The translations under genes were made by a program, and so were the position numbers. A model generated the notes under the pieces. That model saw only the letters and a program-made list of their open reading frames with translations. It ran no database searches and was not told where the DNA came from. 64,000 bases of DNA from Dyadobacter psychrophilus (lineage in GTDB: Bacteria; Bacteroidota; Bacteroidia; Cytophagales; Spirosomataceae): the NCBI RefSeq assembly GCF_900167945.1, contig NZ_FUZA01000005.1:391816-455815 (forward strand), read 5' to 3'. Of the stretch, positions 9,378 through 18,304 are shown piece after piece. Positions within the stretch are counted from its first letter, which is position 1; the number at the start of each line of letters is the position of its first letter.

Positions 9378-9944
9378 TTACTTACCAAGTGTACCTCTCA
9401 GTGCACGTGGGATCTCAACTGAAGCAATCGGGTTGCTTGCGGCTGTTAATATAACGAAATTTTCAGCCTTTACTGCACCAACCTTTACAGATTTTCCTAA
9501 ATCCAGCTCAGTTACATCAACATTTACATAGTCTGGAATGTTCTCTGCCAAACCTTGTAAGCGCAATTTACGCAATTTTTGGTTCATTTTACCACCTTTC
9601 ATTACACCAGATGATGTACCTGTCAATTTTACAGGAACGTCAACCTTAATTTCCTTGCCATCGACGATCTGCAAGAAATCCGCGTGGATCAATGAGTCGT
9701 TAACCGGGTGAAACTGTTTTTCTTGTAAGATGGCATTATATAAAGTACCCTCGATATTAAGCGTAACATTAAAAATATCCGGCGTGAAAAGCAACTCGCG
9801 GAACAACATAGCCGGTGCATAAAAATGAACCTGCTCAGCTCCACCATACAGCACAGACGGAACATAACCTTGTGAACGTAGTTCGGTTGCTTCCGTCTTG
9901 CCGAGATTCGCTCTTTTAAACCCTACAATCTCATGCGTTTTCAT
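9378..9944 (-). CDS. rplY: 50S ribosomal protein L25 / general stress protein Ctc
   Basis: A 188-residue L25/TL5/Ctc protein that binds 5S rRNA in the large ribosomal subunit. The N-terminal L25 domain (about residues 1-95) starts MKTHEIVGFKRANLGK and contains SVLYGG. The C-terminal TL5-type beta domain contains KVDVPVKLTGTSSGVMKGG and LRLQGLAENIPDYVNVDVT. The two-domain length matches the long Ctc form rather than the short E. coli RplY. It lies 36 bases downstream of prs on the same strand, a prs-ctc pairing conserved across several phyla. Confidence 0.95.
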   Translation of the reverse strand: MKTHEIVGFKRANLGKTEATELRSQGYVPSVLYGGAEQVHFYAPAMLFRELLFTPDIFNVTLNIEGTLYNAILQEKQFHPVNDSLIHADFLQIVDGKEIKVDVPVKLTGTSSGVMKGGKMNQKLRKLRLQGLAENIPDYVNVDVTELDLGKSVKVGAVKAENFVILTAASNPIASVEIPRALRGTLGK

Positions 9945-9980
9945 AAGAATATTTAATTAAGAAGTTAAAAAATAAAAAAT

Positions 9981-10925
9981 TTACTGATAATTTATAAACA
10001 AAGAACTAATAGATTCATGATCACGGATACGACCAATTGCTTTTGCGAACAATTCCGCAACTGACAATACGCGTATTTTTTCATTCTGTTGCTTCAAAGG
10101 AATCGTATCAGTGATAATCAGCTCTTCCAAAACAGAATTAGCAATGTTTTCGTGCGCTTTTCCAGACATGATTGCATGTGTACTGATGGCCCGCACAGAA
10201 TTGGCCCCTTTTTCCATAATCAATTCGGCAGCTTTGCAAAGTGTGCCACCGGTGTCGATCAAATCATCAACCAGTACAACATCCATGCCTTCCACATCTC
10301 CGATTACTTGCATACTCGCGATTTCATTCGCACGTTTCCGGTGTTTGTCACAAAGGATCATATCCACATTCAGAAACTTCGCAAAATTACGCGCCCTGGC
10401 GGCCCCACCCATGTCCGGTGACGCAATCAGCAGGTTTTTAAGGTTCAGGGATTTGATGTAGGGAACAAAAATAGACGTTCCTTCCAAATGGTCAACAGGC
10501 AGGTCAAAAAAGCCCTGGATCTGTCCGGCGTGTAAATCAACGGTCATCAAACGATCCACGCCCACGGAAGTAAGCAGGTTGGCCACCACTTTCGCAGCAA
10601 TAGCAACGCGCGGTTTGTCTTTTCTGTCTTGCCTGGCGTAACCAAAATAGGGGATCACCACCGTTACATAATGTGCAGAAGCGCGACGTGCGGCATCTAC
10701 CATTAAAAGCAGCTCCAATAGATTGTCGGCAGGAGGAAATGTAGACTGGATCAGGAAAACATCACAACCTCTGATCGATTCTTCGAAGCTGGGTGAGAGT
10801 TCGCCGTCACTGAATTTCCTTAATGTATAACCTCCCAGCTCTTTGCCATAATACCTGGCAATGTCTTTGGCCAAATATTCGGATTGACTTCCCGAAAATA
10901 TTTTTACTGTATTAAATGAACCCAT
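9981..10925 (-). CDS. prs: Ribose-phosphate pyrophosphokinase
   Basis: Prs makes PRPP from ribose 5-phosphate and ATP, feeding purine, pyrimidine, histidine, tryptophan and NAD synthesis. Diagnostic segments are VKIFSGSQSEYLAKDIA at the N-terminus, the ATP-binding PYFGYARQDRK, DLHAGQIQGFF and the PRPP-binding loop VVLVDDLIDTGGTL. The reading frame extends upstream to 10964, but the ATG at 10925 (MGSFNTVKIFSG) fits the family N-terminus and gives 314 residues, the normal size. The gene follows the PAP2 gene with 39 bases between and precedes L25/Ctc. Confidence 0.95.
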   Translation of the reverse strand: MGSFNTVKIFSGSQSEYLAKDIARYYGKELGGYTLRKFSDGELSPSFEESIRGCDVFLIQSTFPPADNLLELLLMVDAARRASAHYVTVVIPYFGYARQDRKDKPRVAIAAKVVANLLTSVGVDRLMTVDLHAGQIQGFFDLPVDHLEGTSIFVPYIKSLNLKNLLIASPDMGGAARARNFAKFLNVDMILCDKHRKRANEIASMQVIGDVEGMDVVLVDDLIDTGGTLCKAAELIMEKGANSVRAISTHAIMSGKAHENIANSVLEELIITDTIPLKQQNEKIRVLSVAELFAKAIGRIRDHESISSLFINYQ

Positions 10926-10964
10926 TGGCCAAACTGAAATTTGCGCAAAATTAAATAAAATCAA

Positions 10965-11540
10965 TCAGATACGGTAATATCTTGTCAAAAAAGTGTGGTA
11001 AAGTTTCAAACAAAGCCAACCGACGACCAGTCCGATCAGGCCGCCAATCACGATATCGGCCGGATAATGCACGCCAACATATACGCGGCTATATGAGTAA
11101 ATCGCTGCCCAGACGAACAAAAGCCACACGTGTGAAAGTTTTGTCCTCAAAAATGCAAACCAGGATGTCGCGACCGCGAAACTTGTGGAAGCATGGGACG
11201 ATGCAAATCCATATAGCCCGCCGCAGCCAGTAACCTGATGCACCAATCCCTGCAGCTCGGGCTCATGACAAGGTCGGAACCTTAAAAAGTATGGCTTCAT
11301 TAATCCGGAAGTGATCTTGTCGGCAATAATAACGGCAATGAGCACGACCGCCAGCTCGGCCAAACCTTTTTTCCAATCTTTTCGCAGATGAACAGCGATA
11401 AGTCCGATGTACATCGGAATCCAGGTGTATTTGAATGTGATCCAGTACATCAACGAGTCCAGCAAGGGTGTATGGTGACCATTTAGCCAGAGAAATAAAT
11501 CCTGGTCGGAATTGATCAGCATGTCAACGCTTTCTGTCAT
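10965..11540 (-). CDS. PAP2-family membrane phosphatase
   Basis: A 191-residue integral membrane phosphatase of the PAP2 / type 2 phosphatidic acid phosphatase family. All three catalytic motifs are present: KPYFLRFRPCHEP (motif 1), SSHASTSFA (motif 2) and SYSRVYVGVHYPADIVIGG (motif 3). Five or six hydrophobic helices are visible. Substrates could be undecaprenyl pyrophosphate, phosphatidylglycerophosphate or phosphatidate; the sequence does not decide. The start ATG overlaps the trpS stop as ATGA, showing translational coupling in the trpS-PAP2-prs-ctc operon. Confidence 0.9.
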   Translation of the reverse strand: MTESVDMLINSDQDLFLWLNGHHTPLLDSLMYWITFKYTWIPMYIGLIAVHLRKDWKKGLAELAVVLIAVIIADKITSGLMKPYFLRFRPCHEPELQGLVHQVTGCGGLYGFASSHASTSFAVATSWFAFLRTKLSHVWLLFVWAAIYSYSRVYVGVHYPADIVIGGLIGLVVGWLCLKLYHTFLTRYYRI

Positions 11541-12514
11541 GAGCTGTAACCGAGTACTTTACGAACTTTTCCAATCGTTTCCTGAGCTATGGCGCGCGCT
11601 TTTGCTTCACCCGCTACAAGGATGGCTTCCAGTTCCGGCTCGTTTTCCATATAATGATTGAAGATTCGGCGCGGCTCCGCGAATTTTTCGAGCATGCATT
11701 CCAAAAGTGCCTGCTTTGCGTGCCCGTACCCGTAACCACCGTTCAGATAATTCTGACGCATGGTTGCAATTTCGCTGTCGGACGCAACAAGGCTATAAAG
11801 TTTGAATGTAATGTCTGTTTTGGGATCTTTGGGATCTTCCAAAGGCGTTGAGTCAGAAACGATCTTTTTGATTGATTTTTTCAACTCATTCTCGGGAACG
11901 AAAATATCAATGTAATTGTGGTAAGATTTGCTCATTTTCTGCCCATCGACGCCCGGAATGGTCATAATGCGTTCATCAATTTGCGGTTCCGGCAACACCA
12001 GCATTTCCTCTCCGGCGATCAGGTTGAAACGCGTCGCAATATCTTTGGTCATTTCAAGATGCTGCTTTTGGTCTTTTCCAACGGGAATAATGTTGGCATT
12101 GTAAAGCAAAATGTCTGCGGCCTGCAAAACCGGATATGTGAACAAACCCGCATTCACGTCAGCCAGTTTCTCCGATTTCTCCTTAAAAGAGGTGGCGTTC
12201 GCCAGCATCGGAAACGGGGTGAAGCAATTGAGATACCAGGCCAGTTCTGTATGCTCCTGAACCCTGGATTGTCGCCAAAATACATTTTTCTCAAAGTCAA
12301 AACCAAACGCAAGCCAAGTAGCTGCAATAGCGCGGGCATACTCGCGTCTCAATTTTCCATCTTTGATTGAAACAAGAGAATGCAGGTCAGCAATAAAAAA
12401 GAAGGATTCGTTTTCGGGTTTTCTTGAAAGTTCAATAGCGGGAAGGATCGCTCCCAAAATGTTCCCCAAATGGGGCCTTCCGCTACTCTGGATGCCTGTA
12501 AGGATTCTGGCCAT
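11537..12514 (-). CDS. trpS: Tryptophanyl-tRNA synthetase
   Basis: TrpS charges tRNA-Trp with tryptophan. It is a class I synthetase of 325 residues, the usual bacterial length. The HIGH-like motif appears as RPHLGNILGA near residue 14, and the KMSKS loop as QKMSKSYHNYI. The segments FIADLHSLVS and NANIIPVGKDQKQHLEMTKDIA are typical of the tryptophan branch. It is the first gene of a four-gene operon and overlaps the PAP2 gene by four bases. Confidence 0.96.
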   Translation of the reverse strand: MARILTGIQSSGRPHLGNILGAILPAIELSRKPENESFFFIADLHSLVSIKDGKLRREYARAIAATWLAFGFDFEKNVFWRQSRVQEHTELAWYLNCFTPFPMLANATSFKEKSEKLADVNAGLFTYPVLQAADILLYNANIIPVGKDQKQHLEMTKDIATRFNLIAGEEMLVLPEPQIDERIMTIPGVDGQKMSKSYHNYIDIFVPENELKKSIKKIVSDSTPLEDPKDPKTDITFKLYSLVASDSEIATMRQNYLNGGYGYGHAKQALLECMLEKFAEPRRIFNHYMENEPELEAILVAGEAKARAIAQETIGKVRKVLGYSS

Positions 12515-12532
12515 TTATAAATTGTTACTGTA

Positions 12533-12855
12533 TTATTCGATTGATTTAACCAATGCGCGAAGTTCTTTAATCAGGATTGTTTCCTTTTCCGATTTATCGT
12601 ATATCGTCACCAGGCGAAGCTTGTCATTATGCAGCTTAAAATAGGTAATTACCCTTATTCCTCCGCTCTTACCCTTTCCCTTGCATTTTATTTGCCATCG
12701 AATTTTGAAAAGGTGAGATCCAAGTGGCTTGCCCAAGCCGGGATTTACGGATAAGTTTTCAATAAGTGCTTTAATGTCTGTTTCCAGTGACGGTATTTTT
12801 CTGAAAGTCTTTTGTACTCTTTTGAAAATTCATGTGTGTAAGTGATTTTGATCAT
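12533..12855 (-). pseudogene. Frameshifted RelE/ParE-family toxin
   Basis: Translation from the ATG at 12855 gives MIKITYTHEFSKEYKRLSEKY and then hits a stop at TYP. The family sequence continues in another frame as SLETDIKALIENLSVNPG and GKPLGSHLFKIRW, ending near 12533 with VTIYDKSEKETI. Joined, these make a normal RelE/ParE toxin of about 107 residues with the Bacteroidota-typical KGKGKSGGIRVITYF segment. One missing base in the minus-strand string TACCG (plus 12791-12795) would explain the break, since TACCCG would restore KYPSLETD. The gene follows its presumed antitoxin after 12 bases. It is either a real inactivating deletion or a sequencing error. If intact it would be an mRNA-cleaving or gyrase-targeting toxin. 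Confidence 0.82.
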
Positions 12856-12867
12856 TAGAATGTGATA

Positions 12868-13080
12868 TTAATCTTTGAACAAATCATTAATGTCAGGTTC
12901 GGGAAGTTTGCCCTCTTCCATCAGCTTTACTTCTTTCAAAGCCCTGGTAAGCGAATCAAATAGCCACTGTTTGTCTGACTTTTCTTTATATGACTTTGCT
13001 TTCAGCTCTCGTTGGTCTTTATTTGGCCTGGAAACAGCAGTTTTCTTTTTACCTTCTTTGGACAAAAATGGACGGTTCAT
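12868..13080 (-). CDS. Probable antitoxin paired with the RelE-like toxin
   Basis: A 70-residue charged protein. Its basic N-terminal half (KEGKKKTAVSRPNKDQ) precedes a helical segment, LFDSLTRALKEVKLMEEGKL, and a short acidic end. The ALKEVKLMEEGKL stretch resembles small antitoxins found upstream of RelE-type toxins in Bacteroidota. No DNA-binding domain is recognisable with confidence. The assignment rests mainly on position, immediately upstream of the toxin frame with 12 bases between them. It is intact even though the toxin is broken. Confidence 0.6.
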   Translation of the reverse strand: MNRPFLSKEGKKKTAVSRPNKDQRELKAKSYKEKSDKQWLFDSLTRALKEVKLMEEGKLPEPDINDLFKD

Positions 13081-13163
13081 AGCTTTCTCCTGATTATCAG
13101 TTTTTAAGAAGTTTTCCGATTTCTAATTTGCCAAAATTCGTTAAATTGAATCACAAAACGTAG

Positions 13164-13171
13164 TAAATTTG
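13164..13171 (+). promoter_or_regulatory. -7 box for the DUF2461 gene
   Basis: TAAATTTG matches TAnnTTTG exactly, 25 bases before the ATG at 13197. A TTG at 13146-13148 lies closer than the usual spacing. Confidence 0.45.
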
Positions 13172-13196
13172 AATTTTATAGCTTCACCAATACACG

Positions 13197-13868
13197 ATGG
13201 AATCCAAAACACTTCACTTTTTAAGTCAGTTAGCCGAAAATAATAACAGGGAATGGTTCCAGCAGAATAGAAAGGATTACGACGCAGCAAAAGCGGATCT
13301 TGAAAAGCTTGTCGCCTATTTAATAGAAGAAGTAGGCAAATTTCAGGATCTGGGCAATCTCCAAGTCAAAGAATGTATTTTCAGGATCAACCGCGATATC
13401 AGGTTTTCTAAAAATAAAGCACCTTATAAAAATAACCTCAGCGCAGGCATCGGCCCAGGTGGAAAGGGGTCGGGGAGAATTGATTATTACCTGCAAATTC
13501 AGCCCGGTAACAAAACTTTTTTGGGCGGTGGCATGTGGGAAACAACGCCGGAACAACTGGCGCGGTTCCGACAGGAGATCGATTACAATGCGGATGAATT
13601 AAAGCAAATTATCCATGACAAGGACTTTCGTGCCTACTATCCGAACATTGAGGGCGAGGCTTTGAAAACGACGCCGAAAGGATATGCCAAAGATCATCCG
13701 GAGATTGAGCTCTTAAAACAAAAGCAACTTTTTTTCTCCCATAATTACACTGATAAAGAAGTGACTTCCAAGGACTTTGGGAAAATGGTCGTTCAGGGGA
13801 TTTCTTTGCTTAAACCTTTTACAGACTATATGAATTATGTAATATATGAACAGCCTGCCGAGCCCTGA
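13197..13868 (+). CDS. DUF2461 / TIGR02453 family protein
   Basis: A 223-residue DUF2461 protein. Conserved signatures are the N-terminal FLSQLAENNNREWFQQNRKDY, the central RINRDIRFSKNKAPYKNN and GGGMWETTPEQLARFRQEID. The family is widespread and has no established biochemical role. It carries no signal peptide or membrane segment, so it is cytosolic. Fifty-four bases separate it from dnaE on the same strand, and they may share transcripts. Confidence 0.9.
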   Translation: MESKTLHFLSQLAENNNREWFQQNRKDYDAAKADLEKLVAYLIEEVGKFQDLGNLQVKECIFRINRDIRFSKNKAPYKNNLSAGIGPGGKGSGRIDYYLQIQPGNKTFLGGGMWETTPEQLARFRQEIDYNADELKQIIHDKDFRAYYPNIEGEALKTTPKGYAKDHPEIELLKQKQLFFSHNYTDKEVTSKDFGKMVVQGISLLKPFTDYMNYVIYEQPAEP

Positions 13869-13922
13869 TTTCGATTGCCTGCCTTCTGATAGTCTATAAT
13901 TCCAAACAACAATTCTTATAAC

Positions 13923-16900
13923 ATGCAATTTTCACACTTGCACTGCCACACGCAATTTTCCCTTCTGGACGGTGCGGCGGATATAAAAAAGCTTTTCAAA
14001 AAGGCCAAGGAAGACAACATGCCTGCCGTTGCCATCACAGACCATGGTAACATGTTTGGTGTGTTCGAATTCGTGGCGGAAGGCAATAAGCAAGGCATCA
14101 AGCCGATAGTAGGATGTGAATTTTACGTTGTGGAAGACCGCCATATCCGGCAGTTTACGAAGGATAAAAAGGACGTGCGGCATCACCAGTTGCTTCTTGC
14201 TAAGGATGAATTGGGATATAAAAATCTGGTTAAAATGTGTTCGCTCGGTTTTATCGAGGGAATGTATGGAAAATATCCGCGGATTGATAAAGAGCTGATT
14301 GTCAAATATCATAAGGGCCTGATTGCTACAACTTGCTGTATTGGAGCGATCATCCCAAAAACGATTATCCGTAAGGGTGAAGAGGAAGCGGAGAAGGAAT
14401 TTAAATGGTGGCTGGATCTGTTTGGTGAAGATTTCTACGTAGAGCTGCAACGCCACGAAATCCGTGATCAATACATTGTTAATGAGGTTCTTGTAAGGTT
14501 TGCAAAAAAATATAATGTTAAGATCATCGCTTCCAATGACTCGCATTACGTGGATCAGGAAGATTGGAACGCGCATGACATTTTGCTTTGTATCAACACC
14601 GGGGATAAGCAAAGCACGCCATCGGCAAAGGATTTTGATGATGATAAAGGCATTCCAAAAGGCTCGCGTTTCGCGTTTTTCAATGATCAGTTTTATTTCA
14701 AAAACACCAGCGAAATGATGAAACTGTTCAACGACTTGCCAGAGTCGCTGGACAATACGAATGAGATTGTTGATAAAATAAAAGCACTGGATCTGCGGAA
14801 AGATATCCTGTTACCGAATTTCCCGATCCCCGAAGAATTTAAGACGCATACATTGTCGGAAATGTTTGGTAAAAAGGAACTTACGGCAGATGTATTAAAC
14901 CAATGGGAATATCTTAAGCACCTTACATTTGAAGGAGCGCGTTTCAAATACGGCACCATAACCCCTGAAATCGAAGAGCGGCTGAACTTTGAGCTGCAAA
15001 CAATCCGGAATATGGGTTTCCCCGGATACTTCCTGATTGTGGCTGATTTCATTGATGCAGGCCGTAAAATGGGCGTTTTCATTGGTCCGGGACGTGGTTC
15101 CGCGGCAGGTTCGGTGGTCGCTTATTGCACGGGAATTACCAACATTGACCCGATTAAATATGATCTGCTTTTCGAGCGTTTCCTGAATCCCGACCGTATT
15201 TCACTTCCTGATATTGATACGGACTTCGATGATGAAGGCCGGCAGAAAGTGATTGATTATGTGGTTAAAAAATATGGCTACAACCAGGTTGCGCAGATTG
15301 TGACTTATGGTACAATGGCTGCCAAATCGGCCATTAAGGATGTTGCGCGTGTGATGGACCTGCCACTTGCGGACGCCAATATGCTCGCGAAACTGGTTCC
15401 GGACAAGCCAACCTATAATATGACGCTGAACCGGATCTTTACGGCACCGCTGGAAGGAGAGGGAAGTTTGATGAAAAAAGAAGGCATTGCGCCGGAAGAG
15501 TTGGATAATGTGAAGAAAATGCGTGCCATTGCATTAGGTAATGACTTGCAGGCTAGTGTTCTACAAGAGGCGAGAAGGCTGGAAGGAACGGTTAGGAACA
15601 CAGGGATCCACGCAGCCGGAATCATCATTGCGCCAAGCGATTTAACGGAGATTATTCCGGTAAGCACATCTAAGGACTCCGATTTCCTGATCACACAATA
15701 TCAGGGAAAGATCATCGAGGATGCGGGGGTTATCAAAATGGACTTTTTAGGTCTGCGAAACCTGACCATCATCAAGGAAGCATTGCGGCTTATTAAGCAA
15801 AATCATAATGTCGACATCGTCATCGACGACATTCCGCTGGACGACCCGAAAGTTTTTGAGTTGTTCCAGAGAGGTGAAACCAACGCCATTTTCCAGTTCG
15901 AATCCGACGGGATGAAAAAGTATATGCGCGACTTGATTCCCGATCGTTTCGAGCACTTGATAGCGATGAACGCATTATACCGCCCCGGTCCGATCGCCTA
16001 CATTCCGAACTTCATCCGCCGTAAAAATGGATTGGAGGAAGTAACATATGATTTGCCTGAACTGGAAGAATATCTGGCTGATACTTATGGGATTACGGTT
16101 TACCAAGAGCAGGTAATGCTTTTGTCCCAAAAACTGGGCGGATTTACAAAAGGTCAAGCTGATACATTGCGTAAAGCAATGGGTAAGAAGCAGATAGAAA
16201 CCCTTAACAAGATGAAGGGCGACTTCATGAAGGGCGGCGCGGAGAAAGGATTGGATACTAAAAAGCTTGAAAAGATCTGGACAGACTGGGAGGCTTTTGC
16301 ATCATATGCATTCAACAAGTCACATTCAACGTGTTATGCATTTGTTGCTTATCAAACCGCCTATCTTAAAGCACATTACACGGCAGAATATATGTCGGCC
16401 GTATTAACGAGCTCACTGGGCAACATCGAAAAGATTACATTCTTCATGGAAGAGTGTAAAGCGCAGGGACTGAAAGTTTTAGGTCCGGATATTAATGAGT
16501 CAGACAGGCAATTTAATGCAAATAAGAAACATGAAATACGTTTCGGACTGGCGGGTGTGAAGGGCAGTGGCGACGCGGCGGTTGAATCCATTATTGAAGA
16601 GAGGAACCAAAACGGGCCATTTAAAGACATTTATGATTTCATTATCCGGGTCAACCTGAGGACTGTAAATAAAAAGACGATTGAAAGTCTGGCTTATGCA
16701 GGCGGGTTTGACTGTTTTCCTGAGTATCACCGCGCACAATATTTTGCGACCGAGCCGGGAGAAACGGGAACATTTATCGAGAAACTGATTCGCTATGCCA
16801 ACAATTATCACGCTGAAAAGGCTTCTGCGCAATCGTCGCTTTTCGGTGCATTTGGTGGCAATGAAATATTGATGACTAAGCCGAAAGCTGCGGATGTGAT

Positions 16901-17573
16901 TCCCTGGGACGATCTTGCGAAGCTTCGTTATGAGCAGGATGTCGTCGGTTTTTACATCTCCGGACACCCGTTAGATACATTCCGTGTGGAGCTGGATAAT
17001 TTCTGTAATTGCACAGTGGATAAGGTGATGGAGATTGGAGAAAATGAGAGAGCACCCAAATATTTTGGTAAGGAAATTAATGTCGGCGGCATTGTAACAA
17101 GCGCGCAGGAACGTATGTCACGCAATGGCAGTTTGTTCATGATCTTTAAGATTGAGGATTACCGCGGTTCCATGGAAATGCTTTTGGGCGGAGAAGATTA
17201 TATCCGGTTCAAAAACTACTTACAGATAGGACAGTTCCTTTACATTAAAGGCAAAGTGCAGAATCGCTGGAAACAGGAGGATCAGTTTGAATTTAAGATT
17301 TTGCAAATCCAGCTTCTGACGGAGATCCGCGAGAAGATGTGCCGTAAGATCAGGATTAACCTCACACTGGATCAGATTGACGCGCAGTTCATTCATTTAT
17401 TAAACGAAACCTTTGGTAATCACCCGGGTGCATGCGCGGTTAATATGACGGTTGTGGATCCGGAAACGCACCTGGAAGTGGAAATGGTGTCGCGCGGTTA
17501 CAGAGTTGCGCCGTCTAACGAACTGTTCAAAGTGCTTAACGGATTTCATGGTGTGAAATTCTTTTTAAACTGA
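13923..17573 (+). CDS. dnaE: DNA polymerase III subunit alpha
   Basis: The catalytic subunit of the replicative polymerase, 1216 residues. The N-terminal PHP domain starts FSHLHCHTQFSLLDGAADI. The polymerase palm holds the catalytic aspartates in PDIDTDFDDEGR (residues 429-438; D430, D432 and D434 are candidates), followed by VTYGTMAAKSAIKDVARV. The fingers show LYRPGPIAYIPNFI, and the helix-hairpin-helix region follows. The OB-fold near the C-terminus contains VGGIVTSAQERMSRNG. It is a normal DnaE1-type architecture without intein or insertion. Proofreading is presumably by a separate epsilon subunit, which is not in the window. Confidence 0.97.
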   Translation: MQFSHLHCHTQFSLLDGAADIKKLFKKAKEDNMPAVAITDHGNMFGVFEFVAEGNKQGIKPIVGCEFYVVEDRHIRQFTKDKKDVRHHQLLLAKDELGYKNLVKMCSLGFIEGMYGKYPRIDKELIVKYHKGLIATTCCIGAIIPKTIIRKGEEEAEKEFKWWLDLFGEDFYVELQRHEIRDQYIVNEVLVRFAKKYNVKIIASNDSHYVDQEDWNAHDILLCINTGDKQSTPSAKDFDDDKGIPKGSRFAFFNDQFYFKNTSEMMKLFNDLPESLDNTNEIVDKIKALDLRKDILLPNFPIPEEFKTHTLSEMFGKKELTADVLNQWEYLKHLTFEGARFKYGTITPEIEERLNFELQTIRNMGFPGYFLIVADFIDAGRKMGVFIGPGRGSAAGSVVAYCTGITNIDPIKYDLLFERFLNPDRISLPDIDTDFDDEGRQKVIDYVVKKYGYNQVAQIVTYGTMAAKSAIKDVARVMDLPLADANMLAKLVPDKPTYNMTLNRIFTAPLEGEGSLMKKEGIAPEELDNVKKMRAIALGNDLQASVLQEARRLEGTVRNTGIHAAGIIIAPSDLTEIIPVSTSKDSDFLITQYQGKIIEDAGVIKMDFLGLRNLTIIKEALRLIKQNHNVDIVIDDIPLDDPKVFELFQRGETNAIFQFESDGMKKYMRDLIPDRFEHLIAMNALYRPGPIAYIPNFIRRKNGLEEVTYDLPELEEYLADTYGITVYQEQVMLLSQKLGGFTKGQADTLRKAMGKKQIETLNKMKGDFMKGGAEKGLDTKKLEKIWTDWEAFASYAFNKSHSTCYAFVAYQTAYLKAHYTAEYMSAVLTSSLGNIEKITFFMEECKAQGLKVLGPDINESDRQFNANKKHEIRFGLAGVKGSGDAAVESIIEERNQNGPFKDIYDFIIRVNLRTVNKKTIESLAYAGGFDCFPEYHRAQYFATEPGETGTFIEKLIRYANNYHAEKASAQSSLFGAFGGNEILMTKPKAADVIPWDDLAKLRYEQDVVGFYISGHPLDTFRVELDNFCNCTVDKVMEIGENERAPKYFGKEINVGGIVTSAQERMSRNGSLFMIFKIEDYRGSMEMLLGGEDYIRFKNYLQIGQFLYIKGKVQNRWKQEDQFEFKILQIQLLTEIREKMCRKIRINLTLDQIDAQFIHLLNETFGNHPGACAVNMTVVDPETHLEVEMVSRGYRVAPSNELFKVLNGFHGVKFFLN

Positions 17574-17660
17574 CCTGATGACGATTGAATCAGGAACTTT
17601 TAGTTACTTATAATCCTTATTACATCAGATTAATAAAAAAACATTAGACATTTTTTCGAC

Positions 17661-17993
17661 ATGGGAAAAGCACTTGAAATTACCGATAGCACCTTTGAAG
17701 ATCTCATCCAGGGAGATAAACCAGTACTTGTTGACTTTTGGGCTGAATGGTGCGGTCCTTGTAAGATGATCGGACCGGTTGTAGAACAATTGGCCGGCGA
17801 ATATGAGGGCAAAGCAGTTATTGGTAAAATGGATGTGGATATGAACTCGTCGGTGCCAGCTAAATTCGGTATTCGCAGTATCCCGACATTGATGATCTTT
17901 AAAGGCGGACAATTAGTAGATAAAGTTGTAGGCGTTGTGCCAAAAACAACTTTGGAAGATAAATTAAACGCACAAATCGAAGCTACGGTTTAG
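17661..17993 (+). CDS. trxA: Thioredoxin
   Basis: A 110-residue cytosolic thioredoxin reducing protein disulfides. The active site WCGPC puts the redox cysteines at residues 31 and 34. The cis-proline segment IRSIPTLMIF and the buried aspartate in VDFWAEW are present. The length is typical. It lies 87 bases after dnaE and is followed by a strong terminator, closing the dnaE-trxA transcription unit. Confidence 0.96.
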   Translation: MGKALEITDSTFEDLIQGDKPVLVDFWAEWCGPCKMIGPVVEQLAGEYEGKAVIGKMDVDMNSSVPAKFGIRSIPTLMIFKGGQLVDKVVGVVPKTTLEDKLNAQIEATV

Positions 17994-18017
17994 TAGTAAG
18001 CGATTTGTAGAAAGACT

Positions 18018-18044
18018 AAAAGCTCCTTTTCGGGAGCTTTTTTT
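18018..18044 (+). terminator. Rho-independent terminator after trxA
   Basis: AAAGCTCC (18018-18026 with one extra A), a short TTTTCG loop and GGAGCTTT form a stem that runs directly into seven T residues. Confidence 0.9.
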
Positions 18045-18056
18045 GTGAGTGGTGAT

Positions 18057-18086
18057 TTGCAAATGGTATATTATTGTATACCTTTG
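18057..18086 (+). promoter_or_regulatory. hicAB promoter with overlapping palindromic operator
   Basis: TTG at 18057-18059, exactly 19 bases, then TACCTTTG at 18079-18086 make a perfect Bacteroidota sigma-type promoter. An inverted repeat, GGTATA (18065-18070) and TATACC (18077-18082) with a six-base spacer, covers the spacer and part of the -7 box. That is where a HicB dimer would be expected to bind for autorepression. The hicA ATG is 26 bases downstream. Confidence 0.8.
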
Positions 18087-18112
18087 TGCCTAACACTTTG
18101 CTCACACTATCA

Positions 18113-18304
18113 ATGAAATACTCGGAGTTTCACCGTATCATACGGCGTAATGGCTGGTTGCTTGTACGAACGCGTGGCAGTCATTGCATTTATCGAAAGG
18201 GCAGCATTACTTATGCTGTTGCCAACCATGGTTCCAAAGAGATGGCGGAGCCTACGCGTTTGGCAGCAATAAAGATCATGGGCTTAGACATAGAAAAGAG
18301 ATGA
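18113..18304 (+). CDS. hicA: HicA-type mRNA interferase toxin
   Basis: A 63-residue HicA toxin (double-stranded RNA-binding-like fold) that cleaves mRNA when freed from HicB. It begins MKYSEFHRIIRRNGW and carries the catalytic histidine in RGSHCIYRKG (His24), followed by the typical VANHGSKEMAEPTRLAAIKI. The ATG at 18113 is preferred over a non-family extension from 18074, because it fits the family N-terminus and lies just after the promoter. Its stop overlaps the hicB start as ATGA. It is apparently intact. Confidence 0.92.
   Translation: MKYSEFHRIIRRNGWLLVRTRGSHCIYRKGSITYAVANHGSKEMAEPTRLAAIKIMGLDIEKR

Noticed and set aside
12533..12855. Programmed frameshift to make a functional toxin
   Set aside because: No slippery heptamer or downstream structure is visible, and a single missing C explains the break more simply.
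13932..14612. 226-codon minus-strand ORF inside dnaE
   Set aside because: It lies antisense to the PHP domain of dnaE, has no recognisable motifs and follows the codon pattern of the opposite strand.
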